Source: Candidatus Lustribacter telmatis
GTDB lineage: Bacteria; Vulcanimicrobiota; Vulcanimicrobiia; Vulcanimicrobiales; Vulcanimicrobiaceae
Length of the DNA: 53,763 bases
NCBI GenBank assembly: GCA_003164045.1
Contig: PLRU01000011.1
Location: 1-53,763 of the forward strand
Reading direction: 5' to 3'
The position numbers and the translations under genes are program-made. Of this stretch, positions 25,930 through 32,495 are shown piece after piece. Numbering within the stretch: position 1 is the first letter of the stretch; each line of letters begins with the position of its first letter. The notes beneath the pieces are model-generated. The model had not been told where the DNA came from, did not search any database, and worked only from the letters and a program-made list of their open reading frames with translations.

Positions 25930-27543
25930 ATGACGCAAACGGATGCCTTCCGGTGGAGCGTTCCGCCGGACTTCAATTTCGCCCGCGATGTGATCGACGA
26001 ACTCGCCAAGAGCGACCGGCGCGGCTTACTCTTCGTGGATGCGGCGGGCCAGCGGCACGAGTACACGTTTGCCCAGATTGCCGAGCATTCACAGCGCTGG
26101 GCCGGCGCGCTGCGCGACCTCGGCGTCGGCCACGGCGACCACGTCATCGTCGTGTTGCCCAAAACCCCGCAATGGCTGTTCGCGATGAGCGCCCTGCTGC
26201 GCTTGGGCGCGGTGGCGATTCCGGGTGCCGAACAGTTGCGCGCAAAGGATCTGCTCTACCGTGCTACGCACGGCGATGCGACGACCGTGATCGCGCCGCT
26301 CGCCAATGCGGCCGAAGTCGATGCGATCCGCGCCGATGCGCCGAAGGTCACGCGCTATCTCCTCGTCGGCGGCGAGCGTGACGGCTGGACGGCGATGGAT
26401 GCGCTCGTGGCGAGCGCCGCGCCGTTCGCCGGCTTCCCCACCAAGCCCACGGACGATGCGTATCTGATTTACACCAGCGGCACGACCAAAGATCCCAAGG
26501 GCGTCGTGCATCGCGTTGCCTACACGTACGCGAAGCGCTCGCAAGCCGCAATCTGGTTCGATTGCAAGCCTGACGATCTCGTGTGGTCCACGGCCGGCAC
26601 CGGCTGGGCGAAATCGCTCTGGAACGTGCTGCTCGGACCGTGGTCGTGCGGTTCGTGCATCGTCGTTCACGAGGGCGGCTTCGTGCCCGAAGAGCGGATG
26701 AACCTGATTCGCGATCTCGGGGTGACGGTGCTGTGCCAAGCGCCGACCGAGTATCGTCTCGAAGCAAAATTGCCCGATCTCGGCACGCGCTGGCAATTTC
26801 CGAAGCTGCGTCATTGCGTGTCGGCGGGCGAACCGCTCAACCCCGAGGTGCTCGTGCGCTGGCGCGAGGCGTTCGGTTTGACGATTCTGGATGGTTACGG
26901 TCAAACCGAGAACTCGCTGCTGGTGGCAAACGTTCGCGGCATGGACGTGCGCCCCGGCTCGATGGGCAAACCGACGCCGGGTCACGACGTCGCGGTGATC
27001 GACGCGGATGGGAACGTCTGCGAGCCGGGTGCCGTCGGCGACATCGCGCTGCGCGGCGCGCCGCCGACGCTCTTCGCCGGCTACTACAAGAACGATGCCG
27101 AGACCAGCGCGTCGCGCCGCGGCGAGTGGTATCTCACCGGCGATCGCGCGCAACTCGACGACGACGGCTACTTCTGGTTCGTCGGCCGCTCGGACGACGT
27201 CATATCGTCGGGCGCCTACCGGATCGGTCCGTTCGAAGTGGAGAGCGCACTGCTGGAGCATCCGGCCGTAGCGGAATCGGCGGTGGTCGGCTCACCCGAC
27301 GCCGATCGCGGCAACATCGTGAAAGCGTTCGTCGTCTTGCGGCCGGGTCAAACCGGCAACGCCGCGCTGGTGCGCGAACTGCAAGAGCATTGCAAACGCG
27401 TGACGGCGCCGTACAAATATCCGCGCGAGATCGAGTTCATCGACGAGTTGCCGAAGACGCGCTCGGGCAAGATACGCCGGGTCGAACTGCGGGCGGCCGA
27501 ACTGTTCAAAAAAGGCGCCTCCGCGGCTAGTGGATTCGTTTAG
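25930..27543 (+). CDS. Acyl-CoA synthetase, AMP-forming (medium-chain acyl / benzoate-CoA ligase type)
   Basis: The 537-residue enzyme has the full ANL adenylating-enzyme set. The P-loop YTSGTTKDPKG lies at about 181-191, with WSTAGTGWAKSLWN, the A5 motif DGYGQTEN, the hinge segment FVGRSDDVISSGAYRIGPFEVE, and the C-terminal catalytic Lys in LPKTRSGKIRR. It activates a carboxylate to acyl-AMP and then to the CoA thioester. The WAKSLWN and CQAPTEYR segments resemble the medium-chain acyl-CoA/benzoate-CoA (AcsM-like) branch. A quinone-oxidoreductase-type dehydrogenase follows 7 bp downstream, probably in the same operon. Confidence 0.9.
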   Translation: MTQTDAFRWSVPPDFNFARDVIDELAKSDRRGLLFVDAAGQRHEYTFAQIAEHSQRWAGALRDLGVGHGDHVIVVLPKTPQWLFAMSALLRLGAVAIPGAEQLRAKDLLYRATHGDATTVIAPLANAAEVDAIRADAPKVTRYLLVGGERDGWTAMDALVASAAPFAGFPTKPTDDAYLIYTSGTTKDPKGVVHRVAYTYAKRSQAAIWFDCKPDDLVWSTAGTGWAKSLWNVLLGPWSCGSCIVVHEGGFVPEERMNLIRDLGVTVLCQAPTEYRLEAKLPDLGTRWQFPKLRHCVSAGEPLNPEVLVRWREAFGLTILDGYGQTENSLLVANVRGMDVRPGSMGKPTPGHDVAVIDADGNVCEPGAVGDIALRGAPPTLFAGYYKNDAETSASRRGEWYLTGDRAQLDDDGYFWFVGRSDDVISSGAYRIGPFEVESALLEHPAVAESAVVGSPDADRGNIVKAFVVLRPGQTGNAALVRELQEHCKRVTAPYKYPREIEFIDELPKTRSGKIRRVELRAAELFKKGASAASGFV

Positions 27544-27550
27544 GAGTAGT

Positions 27551-28561
27551 ATGAAAGCGATTGTTCTCCACGAGGTCGGCGGGCCGCAAAACCTGCACCT
27601 CGAGGAATGTGAAACACCGGTGGCCGGGCCCGGCGAAATACTGGTCAAGGTGCGGCGCGCGGCCTTCAACCGGCGCGACGTGTTCATTACCCAAGGGCTT
27701 TATCCGGGGATCGTGTTTCCGGTGATCCCCGGCTCCGATGGGTGCGGCGTCGTTGCCGCGCACGGCGACGGTGCGAGTGGCCCGGCCGTCGGCGCGAGCG
27801 TCGTGATCAATCCGATGTTCGGCTGGGGCGAGGATCCGCGCATATGGCGTCCGGATAGCAATCTGCTCGGGATGCCGTCGCACGGCACGTTTGCCGAATA
27901 CGTGAAGGTGCCGGCGGAAAACGTGCATCCGAAACCGGCGCGCTTGAGCGACGACCAGGCCGCCGCGATCCCGCTCGCCGGTTTGACGGCGTACCGCGCG
28001 GTCTTCACGCGCGGGCAGTGCACGAAAGACGACGTCGTGCTCATTCCCGGCGTCGGCGGCGGCGTGCAAACGTTCGCCCTCTTGTTCGTGAAATCGATCG
28101 GCGCGCGCGCGATCGTTACGTCGTCGAGTGATGCGAAATTGGAACGGGCGAAGGCGCTCGGCGCCGACGTTGCGATCAACTACAAGACGAGCGAGAACTG
28201 GTCGAAAGAGGTACGCGCGCAGAGCGGCGGCGGCCCGACGCTCGTGATCGATTCCGTGGGCGGCGAGACGTTTGCCAAGGCGCTCGACATCGCGCGTCCC
28301 GGCGCCCGCGTCGTGACGTATGGCGGGACGACCGGCGATGCGAAGATCCGGCCGTTTTCGATCTTCTGGAAACAGCTCGACGTGCTCGGCACCTCGATGG
28401 GCAGCCCGGCTGATTTCAGCGCGATGCTCGAGCTCTTTGCCGATGGAACGCTGGAACCCGCCATCGATGAAGTCGTTGCATTGGCCGATGTGCCGGCGGC
28501 CGCGCAGCGCATCCTCGCGGGCGAACAGTTCGGTAAGGTCGTCGTGCGCGTTTCGGACTAA
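27551..28561 (+). CDS. Medium-chain dehydrogenase/reductase, quinone-oxidoreductase-like
   Basis: The 336-residue protein has the MDR two-domain layout: GroES-like N-terminal part with NRRDVFITQGLYPGIVFPVIPGSDGCG, then a Rossmann domain with GVGGGVQTFALLF as the nucleotide loop and VIDSVGGETF. The GLTAYRAVF segment is typical. The ATG at 27551 has TAGGAG 4 nt upstream. Members reduce enones, quinones or enoyl-CoAs with NAD(P)H; the pairing with an acyl-CoA synthetase would suit an enoyl or carbonyl substrate, which is inference. Its TAA overlaps the stop of the convergent hydrolase gene on the other strand. Confidence 0.88.
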   Translation: MKAIVLHEVGGPQNLHLEECETPVAGPGEILVKVRRAAFNRRDVFITQGLYPGIVFPVIPGSDGCGVVAAHGDGASGPAVGASVVINPMFGWGEDPRIWRPDSNLLGMPSHGTFAEYVKVPAENVHPKPARLSDDQAAAIPLAGLTAYRAVFTRGQCTKDDVVLIPGVGGGVQTFALLFVKSIGARAIVTSSSDAKLERAKALGADVAINYKTSENWSKEVRAQSGGGPTLVIDSVGGETFAKALDIARPGARVVTYGGTTGDAKIRPFSIFWKQLDVLGTSMGSPADFSAMLELFADGTLEPAIDEVVALADVPAAAQRILAGEQFGKVVVRVSD

Positions 28562-29490
28562 CGCGTTAGCGCGTAGTCGACCAGCCGCGGCGGCTCGGCC
28601 CCGAAGCCGAGTTCGGCGCGCACGATCGCGGCGTGGCGCTCGCTGACGATCACGCTCAAGTCGGGATCGAGCAGCGCGCGTTCCTCCGGCGTGAGCGCAT
28701 CGTTTCGCGGAGTTGCGGTGACGCGGCCTTCGCGTTCGAGCGCGATCAGATACGCCAGGATCTGCCGCGCCGCAGCGGGCCATAGGCGCCGGTCGATGTC
28801 GCGGTAGATCGTTTCGACCATTGCCGGGATCGTCGCCGGTCCGTGCGCGAGCGCGGCGACGATCTCCGCTTCGCGTTTTTCCCGATGCGCGATGTACTCA
28901 TCGATCTTCGCGCGCGCGTCGTGAATCTCGGGGCCGTGGCCGCCGTAGATCACGGATGCGTCGCCGTAGCCGTCGCGCAAGCGGTGCAGCGTTCGCTGGT
29001 ATGCGCGCATGTCGCCGTTCGGCGGCGCGATCACAACCGTGCCGATGCCGATGATCACATCGCCCGTAAAAAGCGCGCGTTCGCCTTCGAGTACGTACAC
29101 TAGGTGATCGCGCGCATGTCCGGGCGTATCGAGGGCGATGAGCGCTACGGCGCCCGCCGTGACGCGTTCGCCGTCGGCGAGCGTGCGATCGTGCGGAAAC
29201 GTTGCCGCGGTGTGCGCGTACACCGGCGCGCCCGTCGCCTCCGCGAGCGGTGCGGCGCCGGGATAGTGGTCCGGATGTCCGTGTGTGACGAGGATTGCCT
29301 CGAAGCGCGCGCCGGCGTCGTGCGCGGCCGTGACGAAGGCGGCGATGTGCGCGGGATCGTCGGGGCCCGGATCGATGGCGATCCAAGCGCCGCCGCCGCC
29401 GTCGACGATGTAGCCGTTGGTGCCGTCGAGCGTCATCGGCGAAGGGTTGGGTGCGCGCAGCCGGGAGACGCGCGGGCCCACTGCTACCAC
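28558..29490 (-). CDS. Metallo-beta-lactamase fold hydrolase (LACTB2-like)
   Basis: The 310-residue protein contains the metal-binding THGHPDH motif (69-75), a DTPGHARDHLVYVLEGERALFTGD segment with the next His and Asp ligands, and YGGHGPEI with a third His. A helical C-terminal winged-helix-like tail (about 215-290) completes the LACTB2-type architecture. Members are zinc hydrolases; LACTB2 itself is an RNA endonuclease, and bacterial homologues are uncharacterised. It starts at GTG (29490), overlapping the end of the Nudix gene by 7 bp, so the two are probably co-translated. Confidence 0.87.
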   Translation of the reverse strand: MVAVGPRVSRLRAPNPSPMTLDGTNGYIVDGGGGAWIAIDPGPDDPAHIAAFVTAAHDAGARFEAILVTHGHPDHYPGAAPLAEATGAPVYAHTAATFPHDRTLADGERVTAGAVALIALDTPGHARDHLVYVLEGERALFTGDVIIGIGTVVIAPPNGDMRAYQRTLHRLRDGYGDASVIYGGHGPEIHDARAKIDEYIAHREKREAEIVAALAHGPATIPAMVETIYRDIDRRLWPAAARQILAYLIALEREGRVTATPRNDALTPEERALLDPDLSVIVSERHAAIVRAELGFGAEPPRLVDYALTR

Positions 29491-30197
29491 GTGTTCTCGA
29501 ATTGCGGCGGCAAGTGCATGGTTGGTCCGGGCCGCACTTCGGGCGTCACCGGAATCGTCTTTTTCGTTTCGGTATACGCCATCAGATCGTAGACGTTCGC
29601 GAAACCGCCGACGCGTTCGAGATGCTTGATCGTTGGAAAGATCATCTGGATTTCTTTGTTCTCAGCTTGCGCGAGGGCGTCGGCCGGACGCACCCAGCGG
29701 CCATCGTAGGTCTCGAGCGCGTCGGCTTCGGCGGTCTGGTTTAGCGGCGCGCGCGCGACGAAGAAGCGCGCATCGAAGCGATGCGGGTTGACCGACGGCG
29801 TGATCCAGCGTGAGAAGTAACGCACGGCGCGCGCGTCCAGCCGCGCGTTCAGATCGATCAGGGTTTCACTAAACGAGCGCCGGCCGGCCAGCATCTCCGT
29901 GCGCGCGGCGCGCAGCGCATCGTGCTCGACCGGTTCGACGGAGAAGAGCAAGCCGCACTCTTCGTAGGTCTCGCGGATCGCAGCGTAGGTGAAGGCGGGT
30001 TCGGCCGGGCGCCACTCGCCGGTGAGGCGCATGCGGGCTTGCGGCGAGTAGTCGGTCTTGTCGAGCGTGCCGCCCGGAAAAACGTAGGCGTCGGGAAAGC
30101 CCGGCGAGTTCGAACCGCGCCGTAGCAAGTAGACTTCGATGCCGGCATCCGTATCGCGGCAAACGATGACGGTGGAGGCATCGCGCGGGACGATCAC
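29484..30197 (-). CDS. Nudix hydrolase, NUDT19-like with split Nudix box
   Basis: The 237-residue protein has a Nudix fold whose box is split. PGGTLDKTDYSP lies at about 41-52, and the REtyEECGLL half follows about 20 residues later (75-84). A large insertion in the Nudix box is known for NUDT19 and its bacterial relatives, which hydrolyse CoA or acyl-CoA to phosphopantetheine derivatives. Further matches are RYFSRWITPSVNPHRFDARFFVA and DGRWVRPADAL. It starts at GTG (30197). A terminator for the same strand ends only 15 nt before the start codon (at 30213), so expression may depend on read-through or a second promoter. Confidence 0.85.
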   Translation of the reverse strand: MIVPRDASTVIVCRDTDAGIEVYLLRRGSNSPGFPDAYVFPGGTLDKTDYSPQARMRLTGEWRPAEPAFTYAAIRETYEECGLLFSVEPVEHDALRAARTEMLAGRRSFSETLIDLNARLDARAVRYFSRWITPSVNPHRFDARFFVARAPLNQTAEADALETYDGRWVRPADALAQAENKEIQMIFPTIKHLERVGGFANVYDLMAYTETKKTIPVTPEVRPGPTMHLPPQFENTW

Positions 30198-30212
30198 ACG
30201 GCGTTCTTCTGC

Positions 30213-30248
30213 AAAAAAGGAATGGACCCCGTGGAGCGGGATCCATTC
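30213..30248 (-). terminator. Intrinsic terminator, minus strand, just before the Nudix start
   Basis: On the minus strand, GAATGGATCCCG (30248-30237) pairs with CGGGGTCCATTC (30231-30220), with a single T-G wobble and a 5-nt loop. It is followed by CTTTTTT. The T run ends 15 nt before the GTG of the Nudix gene. On the plus strand no T run follows, so the direction is clear. Confidence 0.82.
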
Positions 30249-30308
30249 TCAAATCTTGGGTCGGTGCGTTCTCGCAGCCTCCGGGGCTACGAGGTTACGT
30301 CCTTCGGG

Positions 30309-30344
30309 GGATCTTGCGGTTCCAAAGTTGGAAACGCCCTCCTT
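30309..30344 (-). repeat. Motif copy A: AAGGAGGGCG ... CGCAAGATCC
   Basis: On the minus strand the flanks AAGGAGGGCG (30344-30335) and CGCAAGATCC (30318-30309) enclose a 16-nt interior with a hairpin (TTCCAA-CTT-TGGAA). Both flanks are identical to those of copy B, 110-120 bp upstream on the same strand. Confidence 0.7.
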
Positions 30345-30378
30345 CCGCTGTCTCTAGAGTGTAGAGGTTGTTGGACCT

Positions 30379-30412
30379 CACCAAATCGGCGAGCAAATCA
30401 GCCGATTCGGTG
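30379..30412 (-). other. 12-bp stem-loop between the two motif copies
   Basis: On the minus strand CACCGAATCGGC pairs with GCCGATTTGGTG across a 10-nt loop, with one G-U wobble. A wobble on this strand, matching the one in the terminator, supports RNA-level structure on the minus strand. Confidence 0.65.
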
Positions 30413-30426
30413 CTTACTACCCAGGT

Positions 30427-30455
30427 GGATCTTGCGACGTCAAGCCGCCCTCCTT
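30427..30455 (-). repeat. Motif copy B: AAGGAGGGCG ... CGCAAGATCC
   Basis: On the minus strand the flanks AAGGAGGGCG (30455-30446) and CGCAAGATCC (30436-30427) enclose a 9-nt interior (GCTTGACGT). This copy comes first in the transcript and has a shorter interior than copy A. Confidence 0.7.
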
Positions 30456-30493
30456 GGGTCTGATGTGCGGTGTGTTTACCTCGAGGTGAACGG

Positions 30494-30522
30494 ATCGTAC
30501 ACCCCAGTTGAGGCGGCCGCAA
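30494..30522 (-). promoter_or_regulatory. Candidate sigma-70-like promoter for the structured RNA
   Basis: On the minus strand TTGCGG (30522-30517) and TACGAT (30499-30494) are separated by exactly 17 bp. The match to consensus is partial, and the choice was guided by the motif cluster downstream, so this is tentative. Confidence 0.3.
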
Positions 30523-30605
30523 TAGGGCATATTCGCACCTATTTTCTCCACCGGGCGGCCGCTTAGTGCAAAGGCCTCACCGGCGTACCCGCAAAGAAGC
30601 TGCGA

Positions 30606-31268
30606 GTGAAGGCCGGTCTTGCGGTTTTTTTCCGCCGTCTTGAGGCAGCGCTGATTTTCGGCGCTTCCTTTGCTTTGGCGGCCTTCGTTGTGGCAAAAAA
30701 ATCCGAAGTCGAGCATCTGCTGGGCGTGCTGGGCCCCAGCCGCTATCTCTTAGCGATCGCGGTCTTTGCGGTCGTCGCATCGGCCCCGTTTTCCGTCACC
30801 GATGCGCTGGCAATTATGAACGGCGTGATCTTCGGGCCGTGGATCGGTTCGCTGGTCAATGCGGCCGGCATCGTGGTTGCCGCGGTCATCGGGTACGTCG
30901 TGGCGTTGCGGACTTCGAAGTTGCTCGACATCGAGTCGACCGTGCAGCGCCTGCCCAGCTGGGTACGCCACTTCAAGATCGGCTCGCCGATGTTCCTCAT
31001 CGTCGTGCGCATCATTCCGGGTCTGGGCGGAACGATCGCAACCCAAACTGCGGCCGCACTGCGCGTGCCGATCTGGCGCCAGATTTACACGATGTCGGCG
31101 ATTGCGATTCCGATCTGCACCGCCCTCGCCTTCGGCGGCGACGTGCTCTCAAATTATATCGACGCGCACTTCGTCGAACCGGCCAACGCTTTTGCAGAAC
31201 GGCACCACATGCACTTCCCCCACCGTCATCACGCCGTACCGACCCCGCTGCCGGTGGCGACACCGTGA
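30606..31268 (+). CDS. VTT (SNARE-associated/TVP38-DedA-like) membrane protein
   Basis: The 220-residue integral membrane protein has several hydrophobic helices and the VTT-domain core: ALAIMNGVIFGPWIGSLVNAAG near the middle, then the VRIIPGLGGT segment (about 135-145). These match the TVP38/TMEM64 family, a DedA relative implicated in lipid scrambling or membrane homeostasis. The C-terminal tail is His-rich (RHHMHFPHRHH), possibly binding metal. It starts at GTG (30606), and its TGA overlaps the GTG start of RNase D as GTGA, suggesting coupled translation. Confidence 0.82.
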   Translation: MKAGLAVFFRRLEAALIFGASFALAAFVVAKKSEVEHLLGVLGPSRYLLAIAVFAVVASAPFSVTDALAIMNGVIFGPWIGSLVNAAGIVVAAVIGYVVALRTSKLLDIESTVQRLPSWVRHFKIGSPMFLIVVRIIPGLGGTIATQTAAALRVPIWRQIYTMSAIAIPICTALAFGGDVLSNYIDAHFVEPANAFAERHHMHFPHRHHAVPTPLPVATP

Positions 31269-32464
31269 AGGTCGACGTCGTCGCCGACCCGCAAGCGCTC
31301 GCGGCGTTGTGCGAACGCATCGTTGGGGCGCCGCGCATCGGGCTCGATACGGAGTTCCATACCGAGAAACATTTCACGCCGAAGCTGATGGTCGTGCAGG
31401 TTGCCTTCGACGACGCCGTTGCGATCGTCGATCCGCTGGCCATTGCCGATCTGCAACCGCTCGCCGAAGCGCTGACAAAAGCGACGGTGGTCGGACACGC
31501 GCTTTCCAGCGACTTGCGCATCCTCGAAGACGCCTTCGGCCTGCTGCCGCGCGATGCATACGATACGCAGGTAGCGGCGGCTTTTTGCGGCTACGGCATG
31601 TCGATTTCGCTGCTCGATCTCGTGCGCGACGTCGCCGGCGTGACGTTGCTGAAATCGCAGACCGTCAGCGACTGGAGTACGCGTCCGTTCACGCCGCGCC
31701 AGGTCGATTACCTCGTCGACGACGTGCGGTATCTCTTCGGCATCGCCGATCGCCTGACCGAAAAACTGACCGCGCGCGGACGCGATTCGTGGGCCCGCGA
31801 AGAGATGCGCACGCTGGTCGATCCGCGCACGTACCGCTCGGACAAGCGGCGGCTCTACCTGCGCGTTGCCGGCAACGCGCGCATGAGCCGCCGCGAACTC
31901 GGCGTGCTCAACGAACTGGCACTCCTGCGCGAGGCGATCGCGCGCGAGCGCAACATTCCGCTGAAATACGTGCTGCCGGACGACGTGCTGGTGGGGCTCG
32001 TCGGACTGCGGCCGACGTCCGTCGACGAACTGGGCCAACTGCGGCGGCTCGATGCCGGGATGCGCAAACACATCGGCGCGCGGATCATCGAAGCGGTTGC
32101 GGCCGGCGAAGCGATTCCCGAAGACGCGCTGCCGCCGCGCGCGCCGCGGCCGCTCGGCGCGCAGCGCGATGCGCTGGTGGCGGCGATCGCCCTCCTGATC
32201 AACGCGGTCGCCGCGGGTAACGAACTGCCGGCGACACTGCTCGTCTCGCGGACGGAGATCGAACGGATCGCGCGGGATTCGCCGGAGTCCCCCGAGGCGC
32301 TGGCGGCGCTGCTCGACCTCACCCCCTGGCGACGGGAGCTGGTGGTCGGCCCGCTCTGGCAGTTCCTCACCGGGGAGCGGGTCCTGCGGATTGCGGGCTA
32401 TCGCGAGGGCGCCCCCCGGACGACCTGGGAGACCGCCCTCGAGGAGAGCCTGGCGTCGGAGTAG
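31265..32464 (+). CDS. rnd: Ribonuclease D
   Basis: The 399-residue product has the DEDD exonuclease domain: Exo I in [11 protein letters not shown] (Asp28, Glu30), Exo II in [12 protein letters not shown], and Exo III near [16 protein letters not shown]-type helical domains follow (around 205-290 and into the C-terminus). RNase D trims the 3' ends of tRNA precursors and other structured RNAs. The real start is the GTG at 31265, which overlaps the previous stop and begins directly before the first strand of the nuclease fold. The frame is open further upstream, but only antisense-like noise within the VTT gene lies there. Confidence 0.9.
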   Translation: MKVDVVADPQALAALCERIVGAPRIGLDTEFHTEKHFTPKLMVVQVAFDDAVAIVDPLAIADLQPLAEALTKATVVGHALSSDLRILEDAFGLLPRDAYDTQVAAAFCGYGMSISLLDLVRDVAGVTLLKSQTVSDWSTRPFTPRQVDYLVDDVRYLFGIADRLTEKLTARGRDSWAREEMRTLVDPRTYRSDKRRLYLRVAGNARMSRRELGVLNELALLREAIARERNIPLKYVLPDDVLVGLVGLRPTSVDELGQLRRLDAGMRKHIGARIIEAVAAGEAIPEDALPPRAPRPLGAQRDALVAAIALLINAVAAGNELPATLLVSRTEIERIARDSPESPEALAALLDLTPWRRELVVGPLWQFLTGERVLRIAGYREGAPRTTWETALEESLASE

Positions 32465-32495
32465 GCACCGCTTCGGGCGGCGAAACGCGGTCAAT

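Larger units (their letters stand above)
30213..30487 (-). ncRNA. Candidate structured RNA / leader upstream of the Nudix gene
   Basis: This lies in a 408-bp stretch (30198-30605) with no convincing gene. Read on the minus strand there is a plausible promoter at 30522-30494. Next comes AAGGAGGGCG-(9 nt)-CGCAAGATCC, a 12-bp stem-loop, then a second AAGGAGGGCG-(16 nt hairpin)-CGCAAGATCC. A further hairpin follows (CTCGTAGCC-CCGGA-GGCTGCGAG), and last the intrinsic terminator. Repeated motif, wobble-containing stems and the terminator all agree on the minus strand. It could be a riboswitch-like leader with two aptamers, or an independent small RNA. I do not recognise a known family, and the 5' end is approximate. 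Confidence 0.45.

Noticed and set aside
30213..30487. Assignment of the structured region to a known RNA family
   Set aside because: I considered 6S RNA, SRP RNA, RNase P, tmRNA, T-box, glycine, cobalamin, SAM, ZTP and guanidine riboswitches. Signature segments are missing. CAACAACC and CAGCGGA recall parts of the NAD+-I (nadA) riboswitch, but the flanking helices and remaining conserved positions do not match.
30295..30522. 75-codon minus-strand open frame inside the candidate RNA region
   Set aside because: Its translation has no coding character or ribosome site, and the nucleotide sequence shows repeated motif and stems instead.
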